Counted from the stretch's first letter, positions 41,462-50,786 are shown. The stretch: DNA of 64,000 bases from UBA11403 sp963784615 (GCA_963784615.1 CAWASG010000001.1:1054001-1118000); one strand, 5' to 3'. The notes: generated by a model not told the origin, from the letters alone. Numbers and translations are program-made.

Positions 41462-42093
41462 AATCAGTTTTAATCTACGGTGGCAGTTTTGATCCGCCGC
41501 ATTTAGGGCATTGCAAAACGGCATTGGCGGTACAGGAGTTTTTTCATTTTGAAACGGTATTTTTTCTTCCATGCAAAACACCGGTATTAAAAAAGCCAAC
41601 ACGAGCTGAAGCGAACCATCGTCTCAAGATGCTTCAATTGCTGTTAAACGATCATCCTGAATTTAAAATCAGTACCATAGAACTCGATAGAGACACCCCC
41701 TCGTATATGACTGAAACTTTGCGACAGATTCGCGATACGGTGGGTCAGGCTTGTTCAATCACCTTGTTACTGGGAATGGATGCGTTTTTAAATTTATCTC
41801 AGTGGCATGCGTATGAAACCCTGCCGACGTTGTGCAATCTCTTGGTTATTCAGCGTGGAGGCGTCTCGACGACCACCGCGCCTGATCCATTAGCACAATT
41901 GTTCCAAGAACGCTGTCTAAACGCTCATGATTTACTCAATCATCCCCATGGAAAAATCGCCTACTTCGATGCCGGCGATTATCCCATTTCATCTACAGAT
42001 ATACGTGACAAAATTCGTTCGGGGGAAGATGTGAGTAAAGACTTACCAAAAGCAATTGATGACTACATCAAGCGTCATGGGCTATATCGATAG
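41458..42093 (+). CDS. nadD: Nicotinate-nucleotide adenylyltransferase
   Basis: 211 residues from GTG 41458, which overlaps the holA stop as GTGA; an earlier GTG at 41443 is less likely. It makes deaminated NAD from nicotinate mononucleotide and ATP. Nucleotidyltransferase motifs: GGSFDPPHLGH and, near the end, YPISSTDIRDKI. Its 3' end overlaps the convergent cvpA gene by 26 bases. Confidence 0.95.
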   Translation: MKSVLIYGGSFDPPHLGHCKTALAVQEFFHFETVFFLPCKTPVLKKPTRAEANHRLKMLQLLLNDHPEFKISTIELDRDTPSYMTETLRQIRDTVGQACSITLLLGMDAFLNLSQWHAYETLPTLCNLLVIQRGGVSTTTAPDPLAQLFQERCLNAHDLLNHPHGKIAYFDAGDYPISSTDIRDKIRSGEDVSKDLPKAIDDYIKRHGLYR

Positions 42094-42604
42094 TTTTACC
42101 ACCAGTTTTATCAAATAACTGAACCTTTTTAATAAAGTCAGGTACATATCCACCTAACCAATCAACGAGTGGATCCATTTTAGCGTAAAGTACAGAGTCT
42201 TTGCTGTATTCAGCAACGGGCATACCAGTCATGCGTACCCCTAACATCAGAATGGCCACGATGAATACGCCTCGCGCAAACCCAAATCCCATACCAAATA
42301 CACGATCCGTACCGCTTAAACCCGAACGACGCATAAAAAAACCTATAAATGCATTGACCACGCCACCAAGAATTAAACTTGAAAAAAGAATAATCAAAAA
42401 TTCGACAACCGTTCGCGCTGATTTATCCTGAACATGCGGCGCAATCCAAGGATCAAGGGCGGTGCTGTAATGAAATGCGACCCAAAAGGCAAACACCCAT
42501 ACACATAAGGCAATACATTCTTTAACAAATCCGCGAAACAGCCCTGTGATCATTGATAATATCACCACACCGGTGATCGCAATATCAACCCAAGACAAAG
42601 TCAT
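42068..42604 (-). CDS. cvpA: CvpA family membrane protein
   Basis: 178 residues with four membrane helices and family features VDIAITGVVILSMITGLFRGF and GMGFGFARGVF. In E. coli it is needed for colicin V export and envelope tolerance; the biochemical role is unclear. It is last in accD-folC-dedD-cvpA; purF, which often follows, is absent. Confidence 0.88.
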   Translation of the reverse strand: MTLSWVDIAITGVVILSMITGLFRGFVKECIALCVWVFAFWVAFHYSTALDPWIAPHVQDKSARTVVEFLIILFSSLILGGVVNAFIGFFMRRSGLSGTDRVFGMGFGFARGVFIVAILMLGVRMTGMPVAEYSKDSVLYAKMDPLVDWLGGYVPDFIKKVQLFDKTGGKTIDIAHDA

Positions 42605-42613
42605 GATGTCCTC

Positions 42614-43396
42614 CTAACCTACTTTAACGATAAAACCGGTCAACTGCGCCGCACTGGCAAGTTTGTGTTGCAAATATTTCGCGTCATTTCGCTCTCCGAG
42701 CGTCCCTACAAGAACACGATATTGGCTGCCTTGTTTGTCGTAAGACGCTTTAAATCCTTTTTGTTGCAGCGTATGGACAAGATAAAGTGCATTATCTTGT
42801 CGCGCAAACGATGCAACTTGTACTGAAAATATATCTGTTTTTAGGGATGATTTCACAACAGTGGGCGACTTTGCTGAAGCCAACAAACGTGGATTGGCAT
42901 TATAATGATTTGCTGCTTTAGCGACTACAGATGGTTTAACTGGGATCAATGCGCGTTGCACTGGTTTAGACAGATTTTTTGGTTTAATCGTTGTCAACAC
43001 AGGGCTTGAAACTGCAGCTCGCTGAACAGGTTTGTCCGCTTTTGCTATAGCAACAGCACTTTGCATTGCCGGTGTTTTTTGAATAATCGACCGGGTTGCC
43101 ATTGTTTGCCCACTTAATGATTCTGCCCGAGCAACCGTCACCGTCTTTTTATTGTCAACGACCTCAGGGATAATCACTTGTGCGACTTTAACCGTCTTAA
43201 AGAGAACTTGGGGTTTCACTGCCGCGACGTTAGGAAAAGCCGGTTTAGGCGGTAAATTCAACGACAGATTCATGTTTCTATCCAAACGCTGATTGGATTT
43301 TTTAACCATTGCAGGAACAAAAACCAATGCTATTGACATCAAAACAGCCAATCCAATGACTCGGTGTTTGATTTTTTCATCTTGAAACCACTGCAT
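42614..43396 (-). CDS. dedD: SPOR-domain protein, DedD-like
   Basis: 260 residues: short cytoplasmic start, one membrane helix (about 11-29), a low-complexity Lys/Val/Pro/Ala linker, and a C-terminal SPOR domain (FSVQVASFARQDNALYLVHTL ... YRVLVGTLGE) that binds denuded septal peptidoglycan. It is a cell-division accessory placed between folC and cvpA as in E. coli. Confidence 0.87.
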   Translation of the reverse strand: MQWFQDEKIKHRVIGLAVLMSIALVFVPAMVKKSNQRLDRNMNLSLNLPPKPAFPNVAAVKPQVLFKTVKVAQVIIPEVVDNKKTVTVARAESLSGQTMATRSIIQKTPAMQSAVAIAKADKPVQRAAVSSPVLTTIKPKNLSKPVQRALIPVKPSVVAKAANHYNANPRLLASAKSPTVVKSSLKTDIFSVQVASFARQDNALYLVHTLQQKGFKASYDKQGSQYRVLVGTLGERNDAKYLQHKLASAAQLTGFIVKVG

Positions 43397-43407
43397 ATAA
43401 ATCCCCC

Positions 43408-44664
43408 TCAGATGAGCATAATCACAATCGGACTAACCACGTAAAATGAACCGTACACAACCAGGATATCACCCGGCTCCGCACAATCCCTGGCTGCTTG
43501 ATAAGCCTCTACTATCGACCCATAAATGCTTGGCGTCAACCCATTTGTTTGTGCAAATGCATCCCTAATCATCGACTCTGATGCCGCGCGCGGGTTATCT
43601 AAAACTGCAGAATACCATTCATCAACCCATGGATGCATCGGCTGAATTAAGCCGCACAAATCTTTGTCTTTCAATCCAGAAAAAACGGCATGAACACGTC
43701 CATCGGGTTTTTCTTTAATCAGTGTTTCCATGCGCTCTGCTAACAGTTTCACTGATTGCGGATTATGAGAAACATCCAAAACAGTGCATATTGTATCATA
43801 AATAACCTGTTGTCTGCCAGCAATTTCAACTGTTTCCATTGCACGTTGTAACGATAATGCGTCTACAGGCAGCTTCGCACCTAAACATTGCGTCACAACC
43901 ACCGCTGCCGCAGCGGCATTGGGGTGAAGCTTCGGGCACGGTAAAACCAGAGGGTGTAAAAAGGATACTGTGAGTTGTTTTTGACTCAAGTCATACTCAT
44001 AGTCCTCATTCAGGCATATTGTCTTAACCTGCAAATCACTTGCACGTTGCTGGACACTGGCTGGCATGTTGAGATCTGCATAAACCAAGGTTTGATTCGG
44101 TTTTAAAATCCCTGCTTTTTCAAAACCGATCGCTTCCAGCGTATGCCCTAAATAATCTTCATGATCAAAATCAATGGTCGTAATCACCGCTATATTAGCA
44201 TCGACTATATTCGTTGCATCCAGCCGCCCGCCAAGCCCCACTTCTAGAATAATAACTTCTGCCTGCATCGCCTTAAAATACAACAACGCAGCCAATGTTG
44301 CCATTTCAAAATAAGTCAGATGAATGGATTCACGAGTTGTTTCAATCAACCTAAATGCCTCACAAATAGCCTCATCCGAAGCCGGCTGTTGATTCAAACG
44401 GATCCGCTCATTGAAATAGAGTAAGTGGGGCGATGTATAAGCACCAACACGATACCCGGCCGCGGTGTATATCGCCTCAAGGGCCGAAACAGTTGAACCT
44501 TTGCCATTCGTTCCTGCAACAGTAATCACCGGTACATTCAGCGGCAACAATTGAAGGCGTTCGGCAACTGTTTTGATCCGCTCAAGTCCTAATTGAATCG
44601 TTTGCTGAGGACGGCTTTCAAAATAATGCAACCATTCGTTCAGTGTAGAATCAAAGCCTGGCAC
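43408..44664 (-). CDS. folC: Dihydrofolate/folylpolyglutamate synthase
   Basis: 418 residues. The Mur-ligase-like ATP loop is TVAGTNGKGSTVSALEA; also LEVGLGGRLDATNIVDA and VLDVSHNPQSVK. It adds glutamate to dihydropteroate and folates. It lies 2 bases after accD. Confidence 0.96.
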   Translation of the reverse strand: MPGFDSTLNEWLHYFESRPQQTIQLGLERIKTVAERLQLLPLNVPVITVAGTNGKGSTVSALEAIYTAAGYRVGAYTSPHLLYFNERIRLNQQPASDEAICEAFRLIETTRESIHLTYFEMATLAALLYFKAMQAEVIILEVGLGGRLDATNIVDANIAVITTIDFDHEDYLGHTLEAIGFEKAGILKPNQTLVYADLNMPASVQQRASDLQVKTICLNEDYEYDLSQKQLTVSFLHPLVLPCPKLHPNAAAAAVVVTQCLGAKLPVDALSLQRAMETVEIAGRQQVIYDTICTVLDVSHNPQSVKLLAERMETLIKEKPDGRVHAVFSGLKDKDLCGLIQPMHPWVDEWYSAVLDNPRAASESMIRDAFAQTNGLTPSIYGSIVEAYQAARDCAEPGDILVVYGSFYVVSPIVIMLI

Positions 44665-44666
44665 GT

Positions 44667-45524
44667 TTATTTCTGGCCCCCGGTCAATTTCGATGCCAAT
44701 TCAGCAATCGTTTCTCGCAAAGCTTTTCGTTCGACGATCATATCAATATGACCATGCTCTAATAAAAATTCGCTACGTTGAAAGCCTTCGGGCAAAGTTT
44801 GCCGAACAGTTTGCTCTATCACTCTCGGCCCTGCAAATCCAATCAACGCATTTGGTTCGGCAATGATAACATCCCCAAGACTGGCAAAACTTGCGGATAC
44901 GCCACCCATGGTTGGATCAGTCAACACCACAATAAACGGTAGGCCTGTTTCTGCATATTTAGCTAATGCAGCTGACGTTTTTGCCATTTGCATTAAGGAA
45001 AACAAGCCCTCTTGCATGCGCGCGCCCCCACTGGCGGTAAAGCATACATAGACACGACGTTCTTCAATCGCAATGTTAACCGCACGCACAAATTTCTCAC
45101 CAACTGTTGCCCCCATCGAACCGCCCATGAAATTAAATTCAAAAGCGCTAACAACCACTGGTTTCTTCTGCAAAGTTCCTTTGACCACAATCAGCGCTTC
45201 TTTTTCGCCGGTCGCTTTTTGTGCTTGCGTAATCCTGTCTCGGTATTTTTTAGAATCACGAAATTTCAGTCGATCAATAGGCTCTAGATCAGCAGCTATT
45301 TCTTCCTGGCCAGATTCATCCAGAAATTGAGCGATCCGTTCGCGAGCATTCAAGCGATGATGATGACCACACTTCGCACACACCATTAAATTTTTCTTTA
45401 GTTCGGCATGATAAAGAATTTCACCACAGCCCTTACACTTGCTCCACAGGCCCTCAGGTACTTCTTTCTTGGGTGCGTCGTCTGTGCGCACAATAGAAGG
45501 TAATAACTTTTTCAACCAACTCAT
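44667..45524 (-). CDS. accD: Acetyl-CoA carboxylase carboxyltransferase beta subunit
   Basis: 285 residues. N-terminal zinc ribbon (CKGCGEILYHAEL ... VCAKCGHHHRL) and the carboxyltransferase core (FTASGGARMQEG, DPTMGGVSASFA). It transfers carboxyl from biotin to acetyl-CoA with AccA in fatty acid synthesis. First gene of the accD-folC-dedD-cvpA cluster. Confidence 0.97.
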   Translation of the reverse strand: MSWLKKLLPSIVRTDDAPKKEVPEGLWSKCKGCGEILYHAELKKNLMVCAKCGHHHRLNARERIAQFLDESGQEEIAADLEPIDRLKFRDSKKYRDRITQAQKATGEKEALIVVKGTLQKKPVVVSAFEFNFMGGSMGATVGEKFVRAVNIAIEERRVYVCFTASGGARMQEGLFSLMQMAKTSAALAKYAETGLPFIVVLTDPTMGGVSASFASLGDVIIAEPNALIGFAGPRVIEQTVRQTLPEGFQRSEFLLEHGHIDMIVERKALRETIAELASKLTGGQK

Positions 45525-45675
45525 ACGTTATGATCCATTTAGACCTGTCAAGGTATACATTATACCAGCTATTCTTGCGATTCAAATGTGTTGCTGAATA
45601 ATTCACCAAACCATGTTGTATTTTTTAAGTCAACAGTGTACAGTGATGACTCAAACCACTGACTAAGGAAAAAAA

Positions 45676-46239
45676 ATGGCAGAACCAAAATTTACTTCAG
45701 AACCAAAAGCAGATTTGAGTTTCTTCGACAATTACATATCTCACTGTGCAGCTCTGATTGCTAAGCATAGTAATAACGATGAGCATACATCTCCGACGGA
45801 AGATTTTACTACTCTAAAGGATGTATGCGTTGCAAAACTAAACTTCTTTACCCCACTTCGCGATCGTTATGATTTTACTGACGAAGTTGTAGGCGCAACA
45901 TTGCTTCCATTGGCAGGCGTCGTTGTTTCAGCTGTCTCTACTGTGTGGGCACTTAAAGAACTGTTTCATACGCTGGCTATCACAATCAATTTGGTCAATG
46001 ATGATGGTGATAAGCATGGTGAAGCTGCTATTGTATTAGGCGCAATCGCTTTATTTGCAGCTGTAGCATCCCTCGCTGCATTGATCAAATGCACGCTTAG
46101 CTTGCTAACACGCCCGATTGCCACACTCGGCAACGCACTCTTTAGTTCGACACCAGAAAATCCTGGTCAACTTGATCTACCTCAATCTAAAGAGGAACAA
46201 CGTTTTGTTTTTAATGACGCACAAACGATGCGCGTGTAA
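45676..46239 (+). CDS. Membrane protein of unknown family, tandem paralogue 1
   Basis: 187 residues. Two hydrophobic segments (about residues 75-100 and 118-140) lie in the second half; the N-terminal half is polar. Paralogue of the next gene: both share FF-x-NY, a KxNxFTPLRDxYD block before the first hydrophobic segment, HxLAI, ASLxxLIKCxxSL and TRPxxTL. No known domain is recognised. A strong AAGGAAAAAAA-type ribosome site precedes the ATG, and a terminator follows, so each paralogue may be expressed separately. Confidence 0.7.
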   Translation: MAEPKFTSEPKADLSFFDNYISHCAALIAKHSNNDEHTSPTEDFTTLKDVCVAKLNFFTPLRDRYDFTDEVVGATLLPLAGVVVSAVSTVWALKELFHTLAITINLVNDDGDKHGEAAIVLGAIALFAAVASLAALIKCTLSLLTRPIATLGNALFSSTPENPGQLDLPQSKEEQRFVFNDAQTMRV

Positions 46240-46263
46240 TACAATTCACTAAGCTCTTCCTTT

Positions 46264-46288
46264 AGGCCGGGTTGCTTCACCCGGCCTT
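46264..46288 (+). terminator. Terminator between the tandem paralogues
   Basis: AGGCCGGGT-TGCTTC-ACCCGGCCT hairpin (9-bp stem) followed by TATTTATT. The T-run is imperfect. Confidence 0.75.
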
Positions 46289-46324
46289 ATTTATTCAACC
46301 AATCAACCTAGCAAGGGAAAGGCA

Positions 46325-46867
46325 ATGTCATCCGATCCACGAGAGCCAAAACAAAAACCAGAAGACGAGTTGAATTTCTTTGTCAATTACTGGAATCATT
46401 ATCATGCCGTCAAAGATAAGCACCAACAATTATTAAACGATGTAGATGATGTAGTCGATTTACTAAAAACCGTAGCGAGTATCGCCGCAACAAAAATCAA
46501 CCTATTTACTCCGCTGCGTGATGGCTATGACTATCTCGATGAAGCCATGGGGGTTATTGTTATTCCTGTGGTCACTGCAGGCCTTGCTGTTATCTCTTTT
46601 TTGCTTGCCACCTTGAAAATGATTCATATGTTAGCCATCGCAGTGGGTATCGCGACTGAAGATAAAGAACAAAACCCTGGTCAAGTAGCTTTAGAAGGCT
46701 TGGTTATCGGCATCACACTCCCTCTTCTAGCCGTTGCATCTCTTGTTAAATGCGCAATCAGCTTGATAACACGTCCCCTCTCCACCCTAGTTCAAGGCGT
46801 ACAGGAATTCGATGACGATGATGAGGATCGGTTTTTGGCTGTATATTCTCCTACTCCCTTTAATTAA
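46325..46867 (+). CDS. Membrane protein of unknown family, tandem paralogue 2
   Basis: 180 residues, same layout as the preceding gene: FFVNYWNHYHAVKDKH start, TKINLFTPLRDGYDYLDEAMG, two hydrophobic segments (about 73-100 and 122-145), VKCAISLITRPLSTL and an acidic tail (FDDDDEDR). Ribosome site AAGGGAAAGG. The sharing of several exact blocks indicates duplication followed by divergence. Function unknown. Confidence 0.7.
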   Translation: MSSDPREPKQKPEDELNFFVNYWNHYHAVKDKHQQLLNDVDDVVDLLKTVASIAATKINLFTPLRDGYDYLDEAMGVIVIPVVTAGLAVISFLLATLKMIHMLAIAVGIATEDKEQNPGQVALEGLVIGITLPLLAVASLVKCAISLITRPLSTLVQGVQEFDDDDEDRFLAVYSPTPFN

Positions 46868-46876
46868 CATACACCC

Positions 46877-47051
46877 TAATGGCACTAAGTTAAGGTCAAA
46901 ATGATTGATGTACGCGTAGGTTCACTGCCATTAAGTTAAGGGAATTAATCGGAGTAGGTTGGGTTGAGCGAGAGCGAAGCCCAACAAAATCGTCATGTTG
47001 GACTTCGTTCTCACTCAACCCAACCTACTGCCCTTAACTTAGTACCATTAA
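46877..47051. repeat. Composite palindromic element with family A core (copy 5)
   Basis: Core hairpin 46954-47028 (GTAGGTTGGGTTGAGCGAGA and complement). It is bounded by TGCCATTAAGTTAAGGG (46926-46942) on the left and CCCTTAACTTAGTACCATTA on the right, plus a further left copy TAATGGCACTAAGTTAAGG (46878-46896). The interval between the left arms (GATTGATGTACGCGTAGG) is also found, inverted, in the copy at 53728. Confidence 0.85.
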
Positions 47052-47143
47052 GATATACCATACTGCCACCTGCTCACATTACAGTTTTTTTGATTTCTGC
47101 CGTTATATCCAATAGATACATGAATCCACATTAAGGGGTTATC

Positions 47144-47866
47144 ATGAAACGGTTCATTGCCTTATTGGGACTACTATTTTTAATCACGACTTATCAAAAC
47201 GCCTGGTCAGCAAAACGTTTTGGCGAAGTATTATGTCAATCTGCTGACTATACTTGCATCTCGGTTAAACCCAATGAGACCTGGGAGAGCTTGTTTGCTA
47301 ATCCAGAGGAGCGTGACATCGTCAAACGGGTAAACCGGATGAATATTCGGCTGCGTCCCGGAATGAAAATTGCCGTTCCGAAAAACATTGAGCGACTCAC
47401 CATTTATGATGTTTCCCCATTTCCTCGTTATATTCATCCTGACGGTGAAAAAACGATTTATGTTGATCAAAAACAATTGGCATGGGGTGCATACGATGCC
47501 GGTGGTGAGTTGATTTGGTGGGGGCCATTGTCATCCGGATCCGCTAACTGCTCAGAGGCGCTTGGTGGATGTAGAACGCCCAGCGGCTCTTTTCGCGTGA
47601 TTCGCAAACAAGATATCGATTGCATTTCAACCGCTTTTCCTGTCCGAGCGAATGGGGATAATGGCGGCGCTATCATGCCATTCTGCATGCATTTCTTCCG
47701 TGGTTTTGCGCTCCATGGCAGCGAAGTCATCCCAGGATTTCGTGACAGCCATGGTTGTGTGCGGATGTTTATCGAAGACGCGCAATGGCTGAATGAAGAG
47801 TTTGTTGAAGTTCCTGGGGAAGGCGGGGTGAAAGGAACGAGGGTTGTTATTGATGGACTGTCTTGA
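47144..47866 (+). CDS. L,D-transpeptidase (YkuD family) with LysM-like region
   Basis: 240 residues. Signal peptide (about 1-22), a LysM-like segment (ISVKPNETWESLFANPEERD ... LRPGMKIAVP) and a YkuD catalytic domain ending in HGSEVIPGFRDSHGCVRM (catalytic Cys in SHGCVR). It cross-links peptidoglycan or attaches proteins to it. Extra conserved Cys (ANCSEALGGC, DIDCIS, MPFCMHFF) are shared with the paralogue at 54499, suggesting disulfides. Confidence 0.88.
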   Translation: MKRFIALLGLLFLITTYQNAWSAKRFGEVLCQSADYTCISVKPNETWESLFANPEERDIVKRVNRMNIRLRPGMKIAVPKNIERLTIYDVSPFPRYIHPDGEKTIYVDQKQLAWGAYDAGGELIWWGPLSSGSANCSEALGGCRTPSGSFRVIRKQDIDCISTAFPVRANGDNGGAIMPFCMHFFRGFALHGSEVIPGFRDSHGCVRMFIEDAQWLNEEFVEVPGEGGVKGTRVVIDGLS

Positions 47867-47884
47867 AAATATTGACCACTTGCC

Positions 47885-47920
47885 ATATACTTCCATTATG
47901 GAACCATTTTGGAAGTATAT
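47885..47920. promoter_or_regulatory. Inverted-repeat operator of the toxin-antitoxin operon
   Basis: ATATACTTCCA (47885-47895) and TGGAAGTATAT (47910-47920) are exact inverted copies separated by 14 bases, ending 3 bases before the antitoxin ATG. This is the expected binding site for a ribbon-helix-helix antitoxin that represses its own operon. Confidence 0.75.
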
Positions 47921-47923
47921 ATC

Positions 47924-48169
47924 ATGGCAACTTTAACCATTAAAAACATACCTGATTTACTATACAATGAACTCAAACAGCAAGCCGCTCTGAATCATCG
48001 CAGTTTGAACAGTGAAGCCATTGTCAGCTTGGCTCAAGCAGTGCATCCGCTTCGCCCAAACATAGAGCGCATTGTTTTGAAGGCACGTGAATTACGTATC
48101 AAATCCAACCCCACTATTAGCCTAACGAATGACCTCATCAATGAAATCAAGCAGCAAGGACGTTCATGA
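47924..48169 (+). CDS. Ribbon-helix-helix antitoxin, FitA-like
   Basis: 81 residues from ATG 47924; a TTG at 47909 lies in the operator and is rejected. ATLTIKNIPDLLYNELKQQA followed by ALNHRSLNSEAIVSL is the FitA/Arc-type ribbon-helix-helix. The C-terminal part would neutralise the PIN toxin. It overlaps the toxin gene by ATGA. Confidence 0.85.
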   Translation: MATLTIKNIPDLLYNELKQQAALNHRSLNSEAIVSLAQAVHPLRPNIERIVLKARELRIKSNPTISLTNDLINEIKQQGRS

Positions 48170-48561
48170 TTGTTGTCGACACGAATATTTTGGTTTACCT
48201 TTACATCCAAGGTGAACATACGACTGCTGTTGAGGAATTACTCAAAAGCGGACATACGTGGGCCGCTCCTCATTTATGGCGATCTGAGTTTAGAAATGTA
48301 CTGGCATTGTATATTCGAAAAAACATCATTTCCCTACAGCAGGCTATCGACATCACCCGTCAAGCAGAATACTTAATGACTGATAATGAATATCAGCCGT
48401 CTTCAGAGCTTGTTCTGGAATTAGTAAACACATCGGAATGCTCTGCTTATGACTGTGAATTTGTCAGTTTAGCAAAACTACTGGATGTTCCGCTGGTTAC
48501 GCAAGACAAAAAAATACTGGCTCAATTTCCGCTGTATTCAACTCGCTTGGAAGATTTTTAG
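48166..48561 (+). CDS. PIN-domain toxin ribonuclease, VapC-like
   Basis: 131 residues. PIN acidic residues are visible: Asp5 in VVDTNIL, Glu in WRSEFRN, Asp in SAYDCEF and Asp in VTQDKK. Such toxins cut tRNA or rRNA when freed from the antitoxin. Start overlaps the antitoxin stop by 4 bases. A repeat of the 6470 family follows. Confidence 0.87.
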   Translation: MIVVDTNILVYLYIQGEHTTAVEELLKSGHTWAAPHLWRSEFRNVLALYIRKNIISLQQAIDITRQAEYLMTDNEYQPSSELVLELVNTSECSAYDCEFVSLAKLLDVPLVTQDKKILAQFPLYSTRLEDF

Positions 48562-48577
48562 ATAAACCTGCCACAAT

Positions 48578-48616
48578 AGTGGACGCGTCGCCGTAGGCTC
48601 CTTTGTCCACCCTACA
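48578..48616. repeat. Short palindromic repeat, GTAGGGTGG family (second copy)
   Basis: Inverted relative to 6470-6508; reads on the minus strand TGTAGGGTGGACAAAGGAGC, then CTACGGCGACGCGTCCACT. It lies between the convergent toxin gene and rlpA. Confidence 0.6.
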
Positions 48617-48617
48617 A

Positions 48618-49481
48618 TCACATCAACATTGAGAACGATCCATGGATATTATTAAGTTCCAAGCGTTCCTTCAAACTGTTAACCATATCCTTACTGGCAA
48701 AAGGCCCTACTTGTACAAGAAACCGATTATTATATTTTTGCACATAGACCGGTGAGGTTGTCAACGCGCCTAACTTGGCACGCAGGGTGTCTGCGAGCAC
48801 GGCTGACTCAAACGCACCCGCTTGCACATAATAATTCAATGAATGCTGTGTGGTTTTTAACGCTTCAATTTCGACGTTAGCCGTTCCTTTGGGAAATACC
48901 CCTAATTTTGTGGCTGCCGCATAGGATAAATCTAATATTCTCCCTTCATGAAAAGGCCCCCTATCGTTGACTTTGACGATAGCAGTTTTACCATTATCCA
49001 AATTTCTTACTTTGACATATGAAGGCAAAGGCAGCGTTTTATGGGCGGCCGTTAAGGCATACATATCATATTTTTCACCGCTGGATGTGCGTACTTTATG
49101 AAATTTTGTACCATACCAAGAGGCAATCCCCCGGCTTTTATATCCTGTTGAATTCGTCATCACATCATATCGCTTGCCCATAACCTGATAACTATCAGGA
49201 TTGCCGTATCGACTAATGGGTTCACGCTTAGGTATCACTTTTTCAAACGATACCGGTACTGGTCCTGAAGGCGCACCATCTTGATCTGTCTGCTTGAATG
49301 TCTTGTGGTGCGTCGCTTTTGCCCTTCGCTTTAAATAAACATAATCATCTTGTTCTGGGTCGACTTCATGTGTGATAGAAAAACGTCGACCTTCAAGGCC
49401 GTCATCATCCCCACGCTCGAGGCGATGCGTGTGACAGCTGGCCAATAATAGCCCAATAATAACTAAAAATGACAATCTCAT
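48618..49481 (-). CDS. rlpA: RlpA-like lytic transglycosylase / septal lipoprotein
   Basis: 287 residues. Lipobox LLASC (about residue 16), a double-psi beta-barrel domain (GIASWYGTKFHKVRTSSGEKYDM ... VKVNDRGPFHEGRILDLSYAAA) and a C-terminal SPOR domain (YYVQAGAFESAVLADTL). It cleaves peptide-free glycan strands at the septum. It lies head-to-head with dacA rather than in the same direction as in E. coli. Confidence 0.93.
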   Translation of the reverse strand: MRLSFLVIIGLLLASCHTHRLERGDDDGLEGRRFSITHEVDPEQDDYVYLKRRAKATHHKTFKQTDQDGAPSGPVPVSFEKVIPKREPISRYGNPDSYQVMGKRYDVMTNSTGYKSRGIASWYGTKFHKVRTSSGEKYDMYALTAAHKTLPLPSYVKVRNLDNGKTAIVKVNDRGPFHEGRILDLSYAAATKLGVFPKGTANVEIEALKTTQHSLNYYVQAGAFESAVLADTLRAKLGALTTSPVYVQKYNNRFLVQVGPFASKDMVNSLKERLELNNIHGSFSMLM

Positions 49482-49560
49482 GATTTTTCCTTGATGATAC
49501 TAATTGTTTACACACAAAAGGCTGTGATAACATGAACCCTTTTATTATCAGGCGACTACC

Positions 49561-50772
49561 ATGAAAAAACCATCCCTTTTTTTATTAAACATGTTAGCGA
49601 TCACTCTCGCACTAAAATCAGGGGTGTTTTATGCAAGCCCCTCGCTCGATAATCTCAACTCACCGCCGCCGGCCGTAAGTAACCCCATTATTACCCCAAC
49701 ACCCCCTGCACTAAACGCCAAGGCGTATATTCTAATTGATGTCAACAGTGGGAAAATTATTGCAGAAAAAAACAGTGACGAGAAGTTACCGCCAGCGAGC
49801 TTGACTAAAATCATGACGCTTTATGTCATTTCCAACGCACTTAAACAAAATCAAATTCATCTCACTGATCTGGTTCGCATCAGCCGTGAAGCTTGGCAAA
49901 CTGCCGGCTCCCGAATGTTTGTTAAGGAAGGACAACAAGTCAGTATTCAAGATCTATTAAAAGGGATTATCGTCGATTCAGGCAATGATGCGTGTGTCGC
50001 GATGGCTGAACAACTCGGTGGAAGTGAAAATGGCTTTGCGGAAATCATGAATTTTCAAGCCAAGCAACTTGGTATGAATAACACCCATTTCACCGACAGT
50101 ACTGGTTTACCCAATCCAAATCTTTATACCACCGCAAAAGATTTGGCCATCCTAAGCCGCTCACTCATCAACAACTTTCCTGAATATTACCATTGGTATA
50201 AACAAAAATGGTTTTCATTTAACGGCATACGACAAGCCAACCGTAACCGCTTACTCTGGCGTGATGGCCAGGTAGATGGCGTGAAAACCGGACATACCGA
50301 TGAGGCTGGTTTCTGCCTGGTGTCTTCTGCTAAACATGGCAATATGCGTATTTTGGCGGTTCTCCTCGGAGCACCCAATGACACCTCGCGCGCAGATGAT
50401 AGCGAGCGATTACTGAATTACGGTTTCCGTTTTTTCGAAACCCACGAGCTTTATCAAGCCGGGGTTAAAGTCACTGAAGTCCCCTTATATAAAGGCATGC
50501 AAGATTCCATTCAGGCTGGACTGGATCGTCCCCTGTTTGTCACCATTCCCACCGGACAATATCAACATCTCTCTATCAATACTAATGTTGCTAAATATTT
50601 GCAAGCCCCCTTTAAGAAAGGCGATAAATTAGGCGAAGTGGTTGTTAAGTTTGATAACAACATCATCGCCACTGAGTCCTTGTATGCATTAAACGATGCG
50701 CCCCAGGGTGGTTTGTTCACACGAATGAAAGATTCAGTGCGACTCACTTACAAACGTTGGTTTAACGCTTAG
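49561..50772 (+). CDS. dacA: D-alanyl-D-alanine carboxypeptidase (PBP5/6 type)
   Basis: 403 residues. Signal peptide, then the serine motifs SLTKI (SxxK), SGN (VDSGNDACVAM) and KTG (DGVKTGHTDEAG). The C-terminal PBP5 domain ends in an amphipathic membrane anchor (MKDSVRLTYKRWFNA). It trims the terminal D-Ala from peptidoglycan stems. It heads dacA-ybeD-lipB. Confidence 0.96.
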   Translation: MKKPSLFLLNMLAITLALKSGVFYASPSLDNLNSPPPAVSNPIITPTPPALNAKAYILIDVNSGKIIAEKNSDEKLPPASLTKIMTLYVISNALKQNQIHLTDLVRISREAWQTAGSRMFVKEGQQVSIQDLLKGIIVDSGNDACVAMAEQLGGSENGFAEIMNFQAKQLGMNNTHFTDSTGLPNPNLYTTAKDLAILSRSLINNFPEYYHWYKQKWFSFNGIRQANRNRLLWRDGQVDGVKTGHTDEAGFCLVSSAKHGNMRILAVLLGAPNDTSRADDSERLLNYGFRFFETHELYQAGVKVTEVPLYKGMQDSIQAGLDRPLFVTIPTGQYQHLSINTNVAKYLQAPFKKGDKLGEVVVKFDNNIIATESLYALNDAPQGGLFTRMKDSVRLTYKRWFNA

Positions 50773-50786
50773 CATGGGTGCCTCGC

